Notes: a model not told the origin generated them from the sequence alone. 64,000 bases of DNA from Streptomyces sp. HUAS CB01 (GCF_030406905.1 NZ_CP129137.1:4608001-4672000); one strand, 5' to 3'; positions 1 to 9,296 are shown, numbered from the stretch's first letter. Numbers and translations: made by a program.

Positions 1-1
1 C

Positions 2-1381
2 GACCACGACCAGCCGTCGAAGATGCAGGCCACGACGGACATCAGCTGGATCCCGGCGCTGGACGTCCGGATCCACCTCGGTACCGACGGCATTTCCCTC
101 CCCCTCCTGGTCCTGACCGCGCTGCTGACCTTCCTCTGCGCGCTGTACAGCTACTTCAAGATGCCCGAGGGCCCGTCCCCCAAGGCATTCGTCGCACTGC
201 TCCTCGTGCTCGAGTGCGGCACCCTCGCCACCTTCGCCGTCCTCGACCTGCTGCTGTTCTTCCTCGCCTTCGAGACGGTCCTGATCCCGATGTACTTCCT
301 CATCGCCCGCTGGGGCGGTGCGGGCCGCCGCCCCGCGGCCTGGAAGTTCATCCTCTACACGCTGCTCGGTTCGGTCGTCATGCTGCTCGGCCTGCTCCTC
401 GTGGGACTGAAGGCCGGCACGTTCGACATGCTGGCACTCGCCACTGACAACGGCCGCGGCCTGACCCTGTCCGTGCAGGTCATCGCCGTACTCGCGATCG
501 GGATCGGCCTCGCCGTGAAGACCCCGATGTGGCCGCTGCACAGCTGGCTCCCCGACGCCCACACCGCCGCGCCGACGGTCGGCTCGGTCCTCCTCGCCGG
601 CGTCCTGCTGAAGATGGGCACCTACGGCTTCGTCCGGATCGTCCTGCCCGTCGCACCCGACGGCATGCAGGTCTTCGCCCCGTACCTCGCGGCCTTCGCC
701 GTCGTGGGCGTCATCTACGGGTCCCTCGCCTGCCTGGCGCTCGCCAGGCCCGGCTCCAAGGGCGACCTGAAGCGGCTGATCGCGTACTCCTCCGTCGGCC
801 ACATGGGCTTCGTGCTCCTGGGCATCGCGACCATGACCCCGACCGGCGTCAACGGCGCGCTCTTCGCCAACATCGCCCACGGCCTCATCACCGGTCTGCT
901 CTTCTTCCTGGCCGGTGCCGTCAAGGACCGCTACGGGACGGCCGACCTCGACACGCTCGCCGGCGCCACCGGCGCCGCGCTGTACGGCCGCGCGCCCCGT
1001 CTCGGCGGACTGCTCGCCTTCGCGGCCGTGGCCTCGCTGGGGCTGCCCGGCCTCGCCGGGTTCTGGGGCGAGATGCTCGCCCTCTTCGGCGCCTTCGACC
1101 CCGCCGACGGCCTCAGCCGCCCCGCCTTCCTCACCTTCATGGCGATCGGCGGCCTCGGCACCCTGCTCACCGCCGCGTACCTGCTCGTCGTCGTCCGCCG
1201 CGTCTGCATGGGCGGCCCCCGGCCCGCCGACGAGGCGCAGCTCGCCGACGTACAGGGGTACGAGTTCGCCGCCTGGACGCCGCTCGTCGCCCTCACGGTC
1301 CTCGCCGGGCTCTGGCCCGCGGTCCTCCTCGGCCTCACCGACCCGGCCGTGCAGAAGCTCCTCGCTGGAGGAAAGGCATGA
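2..1381 (+). CDS. nuoM: NADH-quinone oxidoreductase subunit M, 5' end missing
   Basis: Membrane subunit of respiratory complex I, one of the antiporter-like proton-pumping subunits. The frame is open to the window edge and an in-frame ATG at 23 sits in mid-protein, so the N-terminus (roughly 60-70 residues by comparison with ~510-520 aa family members) lies outside. Visible family segments include KTPMWPLHSWLPDAHTAAPT and a LKRLIAYSSVGHMGF stretch, with many hydrophobic helices throughout. The stop codon overlaps the nuoN start in an ATGA arrangement, so the two are translationally coupled in the nuo operon. Partial only because of the window boundary. Confidence 0.97.
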   Translation, partial: DHDQPSKMQATTDISWIPALDVRIHLGTDGISLPLLVLTALLTFLCALYSYFKMPEGPSPKAFVALLLVLECGTLATFAVLDLLLFFLAFETVLIPMYFLIARWGGAGRRPAAWKFILYTLLGSVVMLLGLLLVGLKAGTFDMLALATDNGRGLTLSVQVIAVLAIGIGLAVKTPMWPLHSWLPDAHTAAPTVGSVLLAGVLLKMGTYGFVRIVLPVAPDGMQVFAPYLAAFAVVGVIYGSLACLALARPGSKGDLKRLIAYSSVGHMGFVLLGIATMTPTGVNGALFANIAHGLITGLLFFLAGAVKDRYGTADLDTLAGATGAALYGRAPRLGGLLAFAAVASLGLPGLAGFWGEMLALFGAFDPADGLSRPAFLTFMAIGGLGTLLTAAYLLVVVRRVCMGGPRPADEAQLADVQGYEFAAWTPLVALTVLAGLWPAVLLGLTDPAVQKLLAGGKA

Positions 1382-2928
1382 CCCTGGCCGCCGCACCGCA
1401 GGCGCTCGCCGCGCCCGTCGTCCAGTCCGTCGACTGGCTCGCGATCGCCCCGCCCACCATCGCCGCGGTGGCCGCCCTGCTCATCCTGGTCGCCGACCTC
1501 TTCGTGGCCGAGCGGAAGAAGGCGTTCCTCGGCTACGCGGCCATCGCCTCCCTCGCGGTCGCCGTCGTCTCGCTCCTGCCGCTGCGCAAGGCCGACCGCT
1601 CCACGTTCTGCCTGACCACGGCCCCCGACGTGTGCAGCTACACGGCGGACCGGTTCACGCTCGTCATCCAGTTCCTGGTGCTGGGCGGCGCCCTCGTCAC
1701 CGCCCTGATCTCCGTCACCGAGACCAGGAAACGGCTGCCCGCGGGGGAGTACTGGTTCCTGCTGCTGTCCTCGGCCGCCGGAGCGGCCCTGCTGCCCGCC
1801 GCGCGGGACCTGGCCACCCTCGTCGTCGCCCTCGAGGTCGCCTCGCTCCCCGCGTTCGCGCTGGTCGGCCTGCGCCGCGGCGACCGGATGTCCAGCGAGG
1901 CCGCGCTCAAGTTCTTCCTGTCGTCGGTCACGGCCACCGCCGTGATGCTGCTGGGCGTCAGCTTCGTGTACGCGACGACCGGCAGCCTGCACCTGACCCG
2001 GATCGCGTCCCGCATGGACGACGTCCCCGGCCAGCTCGACACCCTGGCGCAGGCCGGTGTCGCGCTCACCCTCGTCGGCTTCGCCTTCAAGACGGCGGCC
2101 GTGCCGTTCCACTTCTGGGTGCCCGACACCTACGTGGGCGCGCCGCTGCCCGTCGCCGCGTACCTCTCCGTCATCGGCAAGGCCGTCGGCTTCTCCGGCC
2201 TGATCCTGGTCACCGTCATCGCCTTCCCCGCCCACGCGGACGTGTGGGGCCCGGCCGTCGCCGTGCTCGCGGCCCTCACGATGACCGCGGGCAACGTCGC
2301 GGCCGTGCGCCAGTCGCCCACCCGTGCGAACAGCGCCGTACGGCTGCTGGCCTGGTCCTCCGTGGGGCAGGCGGGCTACATCCTGGTCCCGATCGCCGCG
2401 GCCGCCTGGTCCGGTGACGTCCGGATCGGCTCCACCGTCGCGTACGCCCTCATGTACGCCGTCGTGAACCTCGGCGCCTTCGCCGTGGTCGCCCTGGTCG
2501 CCCGCACCGAGCCGCTGAACCGGATCGCCGACTACCGCGGCCTGTACGCGACCCGCCCCGTGACCGCTCTGGCGCTGGCCTTCTTCCTGCTCTGCCTGGC
2601 CGGGCTGCCGCCCGGCGTCATCGGTCTCTTCGCCAAGGTCACGGTGTTCTCGGCCGCGGTCGACGCCGGCCTCGGCTGGCTCGCCGTCGTCATGGCCGTG
2701 AACGTGGTGATCGCGCTCTACTACTACCTGCAGTGGACCGCCCAGCTCTTCCGGGCGCCCGAGGGGGCGGCCGAAGGGGCGCCCGAGGCCCTGGAGGGCG
2801 CCGCTCCGGCGCGGCGCCGCGCCCCGGCGCTGGTCACCGCCGCCATCGCCCTCACCGCCGCCGCGGGCGTCCTGCTGTCCGGCTGGCCGCAGCTGGTGCT
2901 GCGCTTCGCCTCGGTCGACCTGTTCTGA
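1378..2928 (+). CDS. nuoN: NADH-quinone oxidoreductase subunit N
   Basis: 516-residue membrane subunit of complex I, paralogous to NuoM and NuoL, with about 14 hydrophobic helices. The segment FAFKTAAVPFHFWVPDTYVG is the hallmark of NuoN proton-channel subunits and the length matches the family. Start chosen at the ATG overlapping the nuoM stop, preceded by GGAGG; the open frame runs far upstream but only as a shadow of nuoM. It is the last gene of the nuo operon; the next gene is 225 bp away and unrelated. It works with NuoM to couple quinone reduction to proton translocation across the cell membrane. Confidence 0.97.
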   Translation: MTLAAAPQALAAPVVQSVDWLAIAPPTIAAVAALLILVADLFVAERKKAFLGYAAIASLAVAVVSLLPLRKADRSTFCLTTAPDVCSYTADRFTLVIQFLVLGGALVTALISVTETRKRLPAGEYWFLLLSSAAGAALLPAARDLATLVVALEVASLPAFALVGLRRGDRMSSEAALKFFLSSVTATAVMLLGVSFVYATTGSLHLTRIASRMDDVPGQLDTLAQAGVALTLVGFAFKTAAVPFHFWVPDTYVGAPLPVAAYLSVIGKAVGFSGLILVTVIAFPAHADVWGPAVAVLAALTMTAGNVAAVRQSPTRANSAVRLLAWSSVGQAGYILVPIAAAAWSGDVRIGSTVAYALMYAVVNLGAFAVVALVARTEPLNRIADYRGLYATRPVTALALAFFLLCLAGLPPGVIGLFAKVTVFSAAVDAGLGWLAVVMAVNVVIALYYYLQWTAQLFRAPEGAAEGAPEALEGAAPARRRAPALVTAAIALTAAAGVLLSGWPQLVLRFASVDLF

Positions 2929-3153
2929 CCTCGCCTGCCGCACTGACACGCTCCCGGCAGCCGCGCCCCGCGCCGCGCTCGGCCCCGCCCCCGCCCAGCA
3001 CCGGAAGGGGAGATTCCTTGCGCCCGTGGACGGCGGGCACCCGGTAGGCGGAACCGGCGGTTCGACAAGCGGTGCCCCGAGCGGGCACGGTGTTGACCGC
3101 ATTCGGACAAGCAGCAGGAACGACATGGCAGCAGAACACAAGGGAGTACCGCT

Positions 3154-3612
3154 GTGCTGAGCGGGTTCAAGGACTTCATCCTCCGCGGAAACGTGATCAC
3201 GATGGCGATCGGCCTCGCCGTCGGCTCCGCCTTCACGGCGGTCGTCACGGGGCTCACCAACGCCTTCATCACCCCGCTGATCGGCGTGGCCACACAGGGC
3301 GCCGGCGACTTCAGCAAGGCGGCCTTCACGGTCCAGGGGGTGAAGTTCCCCTACGGCCTCTTCATCAGCGCGAGCATCGCCTTCCTGATCACCGCGGCGG
3401 TGCTCTACTTCTGCGTCGTCGTGCCGATGCTGAAGGTGCAGAACCGCTTCACCAAGGAGGAGCCGGCCGGTATCAAGGCGGCGGTGCGCGACTGCCCGCG
3501 CTGCTACACCGAGATCCCCGCGATCGCCAGCCGCTGCGGCCACTGCACCAGCGACGTGGAGCCCCTCCCCGAGGCACTGGAGAAGGCCGGCCTGCTCCCG
3601 TCCCAGCGCTGA
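3154..3612 (+). CDS. mscL: Large-conductance mechanosensitive channel with C-terminal zinc-ribbon-like tail
   Basis: 152-residue channel that opens under membrane tension to release solutes in hypo-osmotic shock. The N-terminus ([20 protein letters not shown]) is the canonical MscL amphipathic helix plus TM1; a second membrane segment covers about residues 68-90. GTG start with AAGGGAG upstream. The oddity is the C-terminus: instead of the usual short helical-bundle tail (families normally end near LLTEIRD), residues ~112-128 carry CPRC, ten residues, then CGHC, a spacing typical of a zinc ribbon. Function of that tail is unknown. Stand-alone gene between nuoN and an HtpX-like protease. Confidence 0.93.
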   Translation: MLSGFKDFILRGNVITMAIGLAVGSAFTAVVTGLTNAFITPLIGVATQGAGDFSKAAFTVQGVKFPYGLFISASIAFLITAAVLYFCVVVPMLKVQNRFTKEEPAGIKAAVRDCPRCYTEIPAIASRCGHCTSDVEPLPEALEKAGLLPSQR

Positions 3613-3775
3613 GCCCGCCGGGTCACCCGAACGGCCCAACGGTGCCGGAGCCCCCGCCCGTGGCGGCGGGGGAACCCGCGGCTCCCGCCTGGCGTTGACC
3701 AGTACGGGAGGGTCCACTGGAGAGCGGACCACGACCGCAGAGGGTTCCCCTGCCGAACCACTTGGAGGGCGTACC

Positions 3776-4639
3776 GTGCACCGCCGGCACAACGGACTGA
3801 GGACCGCCGTTCTCCTCGGGGGGCTGTCCGCCCTCATCATCGTCATCGGCAGTCTGTTCGGCCGTACGGGTCTGATCGTCGCCGTCGTCGTCGCCCTGGG
3901 GACGAACGCGTACGCGTACTGGAACAGCGACAAGCTCGCGCTGCGGGCCATGCGCGCCCGGCCGGTGAGCGAGTTCGAGGCACCCGCGCTGTACCGGATC
4001 GTCCGCGAGCTCTCCACCCAGGCGCGTCAGCCCATGCCCCGGCTGTACATCTCGCCGACCCAGGCGCCGAACGCCTTCGCCACGGGCCGCAATCCGCGCA
4101 ACGCCGCCGTCTGCTGCACCGAGGGCATCCTGCGGATCCTCGACGAGCGGGAGCTGCGGGCCGTCCTCGGCCACGAGCTGAGCCACGTCTACAACCGGGA
4201 CATCCTCATCTCGTCCGTCGCCGGAGCGCTCGCCTCCGTGATCATGTTCCTGGTGAACTTCGCCTGGCTGATTCCCATAGGCCGCTCGGACGACGACGAC
4301 GGCCCCGGGCTGCTCGGCCTGCTGCTCATCATGATCCTGGGTCCGCTCGCGGCGTCCGTCATCCAGCTCGCCATCAGCCGTTCCCGCGAGTTCGAGGCCG
4401 ACGCCGACGGGGCCAGGCTCACGGGCGACCCGCTCGCCCTCGCGAGCGCCCTGCGCAAGCTGGAGCAGGGCACCAAGCAGTTGCCCCTGCCGCCCGAGCC
4501 GAAGATCGAGACGGCGAGCCATATGATGATCGCCAATCCGTTCCGGCCGGGGCAGAGCCTCACGAAGCTGTTCAGCACCCACCCGCCGATGGCCGAACGC
4601 ATCGCCCGTCTCGAACAGATGGCAGGTCACCGCCCATGA
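3776..4639 (+). CDS. htpX: HtpX-like M48 zinc metalloprotease
   Basis: 287-residue membrane protease of the M48 family, which degrades damaged membrane proteins. Two N-terminal hydrophobic helices (about residues 10-48), the zinc/catalytic motif HELSH at 133-137, two further helices (about 148-200), and EFEAD near 205-209 supplying the third zinc ligand. An open frame begins 81 bases earlier, but GTG at 3776 is chosen because GGAGG lies 7 bases upstream and the resulting length fits the family. The stop overlaps the start of the following yccF-like gene (ATGA), so they are probably one transcript concerned with the cell envelope. Confidence 0.93.
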   Translation: MHRRHNGLRTAVLLGGLSALIIVIGSLFGRTGLIVAVVVALGTNAYAYWNSDKLALRAMRARPVSEFEAPALYRIVRELSTQARQPMPRLYISPTQAPNAFATGRNPRNAAVCCTEGILRILDERELRAVLGHELSHVYNRDILISSVAGALASVIMFLVNFAWLIPIGRSDDDDGPGLLGLLLIMILGPLAASVIQLAISRSREFEADADGARLTGDPLALASALRKLEQGTKQLPLPPEPKIETASHMMIANPFRPGQSLTKLFSTHPPMAERIARLEQMAGHRP

Positions 4640-5028
4640 AGACAATCCTGAACGTCATCTGGCTCATCCTGTGCGGCTTCTGGATGTTCCTCGGCTATCT
4701 GCTGGCCGGCGTCCTGCTCTGCATCACCATCATCGGCATCCCGTTCGGCCTGGCCGCCTTCCGCATCGGCGTCTACGCGCTCTGGCCCTTCGGGCAGACG
4801 GTGGTGGAGCGCAGGGACGCCGGGGCGCCCTCCTGCATCGGCAATGTGCTCTGGCTGGTCCTGGCCGGCTGGTGGCTGGCGCTCGGGCACGTCGTCACGG
4901 GCATCGCCCTCTGCCTCACCATCATCGGCATCCCGCTGGGTCTCGCGAACTTCAAGCTGATCCCCGTCTCGCTGCTGCCCCTGGGCAAGGAGATCGTGCC
5001 GAGCGACCAGCCCTTCGTGGCCAGGTGA
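4636..5028 (+). CDS. yccF: YccF-family inner membrane protein
   Basis: 130-residue protein made of two copies of the YccF unit: residues ~8-44 and ~69-105 each run as a hydrophobic helix followed by C(I/L)TIIGIP(F/L)GLA. This internal duplication is the family signature. Biochemical function is unknown in the family. It overlaps the htpX stop codon by four bases, so expression is coupled to the protease. No signal peptide distinct from the first membrane segment. Confidence 0.9.
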   Translation: MKTILNVIWLILCGFWMFLGYLLAGVLLCITIIGIPFGLAAFRIGVYALWPFGQTVVERRDAGAPSCIGNVLWLVLAGWWLALGHVVTGIALCLTIIGIPLGLANFKLIPVSLLPLGKEIVPSDQPFVAR

Positions 5029-5128
5029 AACCGGGCCGGCTGTGCCGGTGCCCATACCGTTGAGACCCGGCACGCCGGGCCGGGCCGCCGATGACGGCGG
5101 GTGGTGAAGCCGGCGGCCTTCGTCCGGC

Positions 5129-5147
5129 TCCTCGTCGACCACGAGGA
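5129..5147. terminator. Possible bidirectional terminator between yccF and the permease
   Basis: TCCTCGT and ACGAGGA form a 7-bp stem around a 5-base loop in the gap between two convergent genes. There is no T tract, as is common for Streptomyces terminators. Weak on its own. Confidence 0.35.
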
Positions 5148-5217
5148 CGACCGTGCCGTCGCGGAGAGCGTCCACGCCGAGAGCCCCTGTGCCTGTGAGC
5201 CCTCGCGAACGCCTGCG

Positions 5218-6462
5218 TCAGGGGCGCCCTCGGCTGACCCGTGCCCGTACCGCGTACGCCACCGCGCCCGCCGCCAGCACCGCCGCGCCCGCCACCACCG
5301 ACGACAGCGGCAGCGCGAAGGCCAGCACCAGACAGCCCGCCAGCCCGACGACGGTGAGCACCCTCCCCCGTGAACCGAGCGTCCAGGCCGACGCGTTGGC
5401 GATGGCGTAGTACACGAGCACACCGAACGAGGAGAAGCCGATCGCTCCCCGCACGTCGGCCGTCGCCGCCACCACGGCCACCACCGCCCCCACCGCGAGC
5501 TCCGCATGGTGCGGGACCCGGAAACGGGGGTGGACGGCCGCGAGCGTGCGCGGCAGATGGCCGTCCCGGGCCATCGCCAGCGTCGTCCGGGAGACACCGA
5601 GGATCAGCGCCAGCAGCGAGCCGAGCGCGGCCACCGCAGCCCCGGCCCGTACGACGGGTACCAGCCCCTCCGCCCCCGCCGCCCGGACGGCGTCGGCCAG
5701 CGGAGCCGTCGCCCCGCCCAGCTCGTCCACGCCCAGCACGGAGAGGACCGCACAGGCCACGCCCACGTACACGGTCAGCGCGATCCCCAGGGCCACCGGG
5801 ATCGCCCGCGGGATCGTCCGGGCCGGGTCCCGCACCTCCTCGCCGAGCGTCGCGATCCGCGCGTACCCGGCGAACGCGAAGAACAGCAGTCCGGCGGCCT
5901 GCAGCACACCCCACGCGCCGCCGCCGGGACCGCCCGACAGCAGAAGCCCGGGGTCCGCGGCCGGGGAGGTGAAGGAGGTGACGACCACCGCCGCCAGGAC
6001 CGCCAGTACGACCGCGACGATCACCCGGGTCAGCCGGGCGGACTTCTGAACACCGCCGTAGTTCACGGCCGTCAGCGCCACGACCGCGGCCACCGCGACG
6101 GCGTGCGCGTGTTCCGGCCGGACGTACGCCCCCACGGTCAGTGCCATGGCCGCGCACGAGGCGGTCTTCCCGACGACGAAGCCCCAGCCCGCGAGATACC
6201 CCCAGAACGGGCCCAGCCGCTCCCGCCCGTACACGTACGTCCCGCCCGACGCCGGGTGGCGGGCCGCGAGCCGGGCCGACGCCGTGGCGTTGCAGTACGC
6301 CACGACCGCGGCCAGACCCAGCGCCAGGAGCAGCAGCGGCCCGGTCCCGGCCGCGGCAGCCGCGGGTGCCAGGGCGACGAAGACCCCGGCGCCGACCATC
6401 GAGCCCAGCCCGATGACAACGGCGTCGGACACGCCCAGCGACCTGCGTAGTTCCTGTGTCAT
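5218..6462 (-). CDS. APC-family amino acid permease
   Basis: 414-residue transporter with about 12 hydrophobic helices. The opening MTQELRRSLGVSDAVVIGLGSMVGAGVF is characteristic of the amino acid-polyamine-organocation superfamily (unwound TM1 with the GSMVGAGVF motif). The substrate cannot be told from sequence. Start placed at the ATG at 6462 rather than the further upstream ATGs in the same frame: a TAGGGT hexamer ends 9 bases before it, which would fit a -10 box of a leaderless transcript, and there is no convincing ribosome binding site. Convergent with yccF; divergent from the GlsB-like gene. Confidence 0.9.
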   Translation of the reverse strand: MTQELRRSLGVSDAVVIGLGSMVGAGVFVALAPAAAAAGTGPLLLLALGLAAVVAYCNATASARLAARHPASGGTYVYGRERLGPFWGYLAGWGFVVGKTASCAAMALTVGAYVRPEHAHAVAVAAVVALTAVNYGGVQKSARLTRVIVAVVLAVLAAVVVTSFTSPAADPGLLLSGGPGGGAWGVLQAAGLLFFAFAGYARIATLGEEVRDPARTIPRAIPVALGIALTVYVGVACAVLSVLGVDELGGATAPLADAVRAAGAEGLVPVVRAGAAVAALGSLLALILGVSRTTLAMARDGHLPRTLAAVHPRFRVPHHAELAVGAVVAVVAATADVRGAIGFSSFGVLVYYAIANASAWTLGSRGRVLTVVGLAGCLVLAFALPLSSVVAGAAVLAAGAVAYAVRARVSRGRP

Positions 6463-6577
6463 GCGCCGCACCCTACTCATGGCCGCAACCGCAGTCCGCA
6501 CGCCCGTCGTCTGACATGACAACAGCGCGTTACGGGCAGGAGTCCGGGGAAGCGCACGAGGAGAGGCAGGTCATGGC

Positions 6578-6847
6578 ATGGGCATCGTCAGCTGGATCGT
6601 GCTCGGTCTGCTCGCCGGGATCATCGCCAAGATCCTGCTGCCGGGTCGTGACCCGGGCGGACTGATCGGCACCACCGTCATCGGCGTCGCCGGCGCGTTC
6701 GTCGGCGGCTGGATGTCGTCCCGTTTCCTGGACCGGCCGATCACCAAGGACTTCTACGACGGTGCCACCTGGGTGTCCGCCATCGGCGGTGCGCTCGTCC
6801 TGCTCATCGGGTACCGGATCCTCTTCGGTCACTCGCGGTCCCGCTGA
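6578..6847 (+). CDS. GlsB/YeaQ/YmgE-family small membrane protein
   Basis: 89-residue integral membrane protein with three hydrophobic helices and the family pattern IVLGLLAGIIAKILLPGRDPGG followed by GTTVIGVAGAFVGGW. Members are often called stress-response or transglycosylase-associated proteins, though that second name is historical and the role is not established. A GAGGAGAGG ribosome binding site lies ~15 bases upstream. Monocistronic by spacing: divergent from the permease and convergent with alkB. Confidence 0.9.
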   Translation: MGIVSWIVLGLLAGIIAKILLPGRDPGGLIGTTVIGVAGAFVGGWMSSRFLDRPITKDFYDGATWVSAIGGALVLLIGYRILFGHSRSR

Positions 6848-6885
6848 CGTCCGGGCCGCGGCACCTCCCCGGCCCGCCGGGGCTC

Positions 6886-7542
6886 TCAGTCCCGGAGCCC
6901 GGTCTCGCGCAGGGTGATGTTCAGCCGGCCCGTCAGCCCCAGCGCGGGGTCGGCCGTGCCCGGCAGGACCCTGGGCACCCCGTGGTACGCGAAGCGGGAC
7001 GGCCCGCCGAAGACGAACAGGTCCCCGGACGCCAACTCCACGTCCGTGTACGGCCGGCCCCGGTTCTCGGTGTTCCCGAAGCGGAAGACACAGGTGTCGC
7101 CGATGCTGAGGGACACCACCGGGGCGCCGGACCGCTCGTCCTTGTCCTGGTGCATGCCCATCCTGGCGGCGCCGTCGTAGAAGTTCACGAGAGCGGTGTC
7201 CGGTGCGTACGGCTCGCCGCTCCCGTCGCCGTACGCGGCGGTCAGCGCCGCACGCCCCAACTCCGCGAGCCATCCCGGGAATTCCGCGACCCGGGCACCG
7301 TTCACGTCATCCGCCGTCCGCGTGTACCGGTACGGCTGCCAGTGCCAGCCGACGCACACCGTCCGCACGGACATCACCCCGCCCCGAGGCAGCCTCGTGT
7401 GCCGGATCGGGACCGGCCCGCGCGCCCACTCCCGGCACACCCCGACGAGTTCGCGCTGCCGGTCCGCGGACAGCCAGCCGGGGACGTGCACCGCGCCCGG
7501 CGCGACCTCGGCCCGCTCCCGCGGGAACAGCCCGGCGCTCAC
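6886..7542 (-). CDS. alkB: AlkB-type 2-oxoglutarate/Fe(II) DNA dealkylase
   Basis: 218-residue oxygenase that removes methyl groups from N1-methyladenine and N3-methylcytosine by oxidation, releasing formaldehyde. Iron ligands are visible as H131-x-D133 (GMHQDKDE) and H187 (FAYHGVP); RLNITLR at 206-212 is the AlkB 2-oxoglutarate-binding signature (RxNxTxR). The GTG start at 7542 overlaps the ogt stop codon (GTGA), giving 4-base coupling to the direct-reversal methyltransferase upstream. The open frame extends further into ogt but only as a shadow. Together the pair repairs both O6-alkylguanine and N-alkyl lesions. Confidence 0.95.
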   Translation of the reverse strand: MSAGLFPRERAEVAPGAVHVPGWLSADRQRELVGVCREWARGPVPIRHTRLPRGGVMSVRTVCVGWHWQPYRYTRTADDVNGARVAEFPGWLAELGRAALTAAYGDGSGEPYAPDTALVNFYDGAARMGMHQDKDERSGAPVVSLSIGDTCVFRFGNTENRGRPYTDVELASGDLFVFGGPSRFAYHGVPRVLPGTADPALGLTGRLNITLRETGLRD

Positions 7543-8045
7543 GGCACCAGCGCGCCTTCCAGCCCGAGGAGCCGCTCCTTGCTCGGCAGCCCGCCCGCAT
7601 ACCCGCGCAGCGCCCCGTCGGCGCCGATCACCCGGTGGCACGGGCGCACGATCAGCAGCGGATTGCGGCCGATGGCCGTCCCCACGGCCCGTACCCCCGC
7701 GCCCGCGGCACCGACCCGCTCGGCGATCCGGCCGTAGCTCACCGTCCGCCCGTACGGAATCTCCTCCACCGCCCGCCACACACGCCGCTGGAAGTCCGTG
7801 CCGGCGCCCTGCGCGAACTCGATCGAGAAGCTCCTCAGCTCCCCGGCGAAGTAGGCGCGGAGCTGGGCGGCGATCTCCCCGAACGCCTCCGGGGCGAGCC
7901 GCCGGTCCTCCCCGGCCCGTGCGGCGCCCTTCTGACCGGGCAGCGAGAGCGAGAGGAGCGCGGTCCCGCCGACGGCGGTCGCGGACTCCTCGCCGACCAG
8001 CAGCAGCTCACCGAGCGGGCTGTCGACCGTCGCGTACACCGTCAT
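7539..8045 (-). CDS. ogt: Methylated-DNA--protein-cysteine methyltransferase
   Basis: 168-residue suicide repair protein that moves a methyl group from O6-methylguanine to its own cysteine. The active site PCHRV is at 135-139 (Cys136), preceded by the DNA-binding helix-turn-helix region (IPYGRTVSYGRIAERVGA) and the arginine finger segment AVGTAIGRNPL. Length is normal for the bacterial Ogt/AdaB type; there is no AraC or Ada N-terminal domain. GGAGAG lies upstream of the ATG. First gene of a two-gene operon with alkB. No Ada-box-like regulator is seen nearby. Confidence 0.96.
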   Translation of the reverse strand: MTVYATVDSPLGELLLVGEESATAVGGTALLSLSLPGQKGAARAGEDRRLAPEAFGEIAAQLRAYFAGELRSFSIEFAQGAGTDFQRRVWRAVEEIPYGRTVSYGRIAERVGAAGAGVRAVGTAIGRNPLLIVRPCHRVIGADGALRGYAGGLPSKERLLGLEGALVP

Positions 8046-8166
8046 GGCTCTCTCCTCTCTGCCAGGGGCCGTCCGTTCGCGGCCCCACGCCTACGAGTCT
8101 GCGGCGCGGTCGCCGACCGGACCGGCGGTATTCGGACGTCGCTCCGGGCGGCTCCGGAACGCGAGG

Positions 8167-8200
8167 CGGGGGTGGTGCGGACCGGGCCGCACCACCCCCG
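8167..8200 (-). terminator. Terminator hairpin downstream of yajQ
   Basis: A 14-bp perfect inverted repeat (CGGGGGTGGTGCGG and its complement) with a 6-base loop lies 46 bases after the yajQ stop on the minus strand. It also separates yajQ from the ogt-alkB operon. Confidence 0.75.
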
Positions 8201-8245
8201 GGTGCCTGTTTCCGCTCGGCCGGACGGCTCGGCGGCGGTCATGGC

Positions 8246-8734
8246 TCAGCGGTAGTTCACGAACTGGAGGGCGAAGTCGAAGTCCTTGCCCTTCAGCAGC
8301 GAGATGACGGCCTGCAGGTCGTCACGGCTCTTCGAGCTGACCCGCAGCTCGTCGCCCTGCACCTGCGCCTTGACGCCCTTGGGGCCCTCGTCGCGGATGG
8401 TCTTGGCGACCTTCTTCGCGTTCTCCTGGGAGATGCCCTCCTGGATCGACGCGAAGATCTTGTACTCCTTGCCGGAGAGCTGCGGCTCGCCCGCCTCCAG
8501 CGCCTTCAGCGAGATGCCCCGCTTGATCAGCTTGGACTGGAAGATGTCGAGGATCGCCTTGACCCGCTCCTCGCCGCTCGCCTGCATCAGGATCTTCTCG
8601 CCGGACCACTCGATGGTCGCGCCGGTGCCCTTGAAGTCGTAGCGCTGCGAGATCTCCTTGGCGGCCTGGTTGAGGGCGTTGTCGACCTCCTGCCGCTCGA
8701 CCTTCGAGACGATGTCGAAACTGGAGTCGGCCAT
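8246..8734 (-). CDS. yajQ: YajQ-family nucleotide-binding protein
   Basis: 162-residue protein of the YajQ family, whose members bind cyclic di-GMP or nucleic acid in other bacteria; the role in actinomycetes is not established. Begins [20 protein letters not shown], the highly conserved family start, and ends [13 protein letters not shown] at 8734 selected because AAGGAG lies at proper distance; an in-frame ATG 63 bases earlier lacks a site. Stand-alone gene, cytosolic, no membrane segments. Confidence 0.95.
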   Translation of the reverse strand: MADSSFDIVSKVERQEVDNALNQAAKEISQRYDFKGTGATIEWSGEKILMQASGEERVKAILDIFQSKLIKRGISLKALEAGEPQLSGKEYKIFASIQEGISQENAKKVAKTIRDEGPKGVKAQVQGDELRVSSKSRDDLQAVISLLKGKDFDFALQFVNYR

Positions 8735-8924
8735 GTCCTGTGGCTCCTTGTATCGGGTGGGTAGAGGCACGGCCGGATACCCGGACCGCCACCGCAAAGC
8801 CTAGCCACCCGCACCCGCCGTAGGCGCTGATCAATCCGGTGGCGGAGCACCCCTGGGGATCAGGTATCGTTTACGTCGTTGCCACGGAGCACCGCGCGAA
8901 AGCGGCTCCGGAGCGACATCCCAT

Positions 8925-9006
8925 GGCGGTGTGCCCGAGTGGCCAATGGGAGCGGACTGTAAATCCGTCGGCTTAGCCTACCCAGGTTCGAATCCTGGCG
9001 CCGCCA
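8925..9006 (+). tRNA. tRNA-Tyr (anticodon GTA)
   Basis: Full cloverleaf with a 7-bp acceptor stem (one G-T pair), anticodon stem GGACT/AATCC region presenting GTA, a class II extra arm as expected for bacterial tyrosine tRNA, and T arm CCAGG-TTCGAAT-CCTGG. Discriminator base is A. The CCA end is not encoded. An 11-bp terminator hairpin follows directly. Confidence 0.97.
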
Positions 9007-9014
9007 CGCTTGAG

Positions 9015-9058
9015 GAACCCCCCTCTGAACTGCGGAAACGCAGCTTCGAGGGGGGTTC
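9015..9058 (+). terminator. Terminator of tRNA-Tyr with nested hairpin
   Basis: GAACCCCCCTC at 9015-9025 pairs perfectly with GAGGGGGGTTC at 9048-9058; the loop contains a second hairpin CTGCG-GAAA-CGCAG at 9030-9043. The position right after the tRNA supports a terminator. The following 240 bases up to nadE hold no gene that I can support. Confidence 0.85.
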
Positions 9059-9296
9059 TGCGTTGATCGGCACACGCAGGAGGCCGACGGGTGCGTCAAC
9101 AGCTCTTGTTGCGAGGGCAACACGCGACGCGGTCGACGAATCGGACGCCGACGGTTTCCATGCCCGTCTCCGTGAGCCGGCGCGGCCGACACCCGCACGC
9201 CCGGTCGCCGTGCGGGCCGTTGGGGCCGACCCACTGACGAAGCGGCGTCTCGCCGCCGGAGCCGGCGGGTGCCTCGCCGCTACGGGCCGACCGGCA

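Noticed and set aside
931..4017. 1028-codon minus-strand frame over nuoM, nuoN, mscL and htpX
   Set aside because: Spans four well-supported plus-strand genes and has no recognisable protein features.
8925..9058. Integration (att) site at the tRNA-Tyr 3' end
   Set aside because: No integrase and no direct repeat of the tRNA end downstream.
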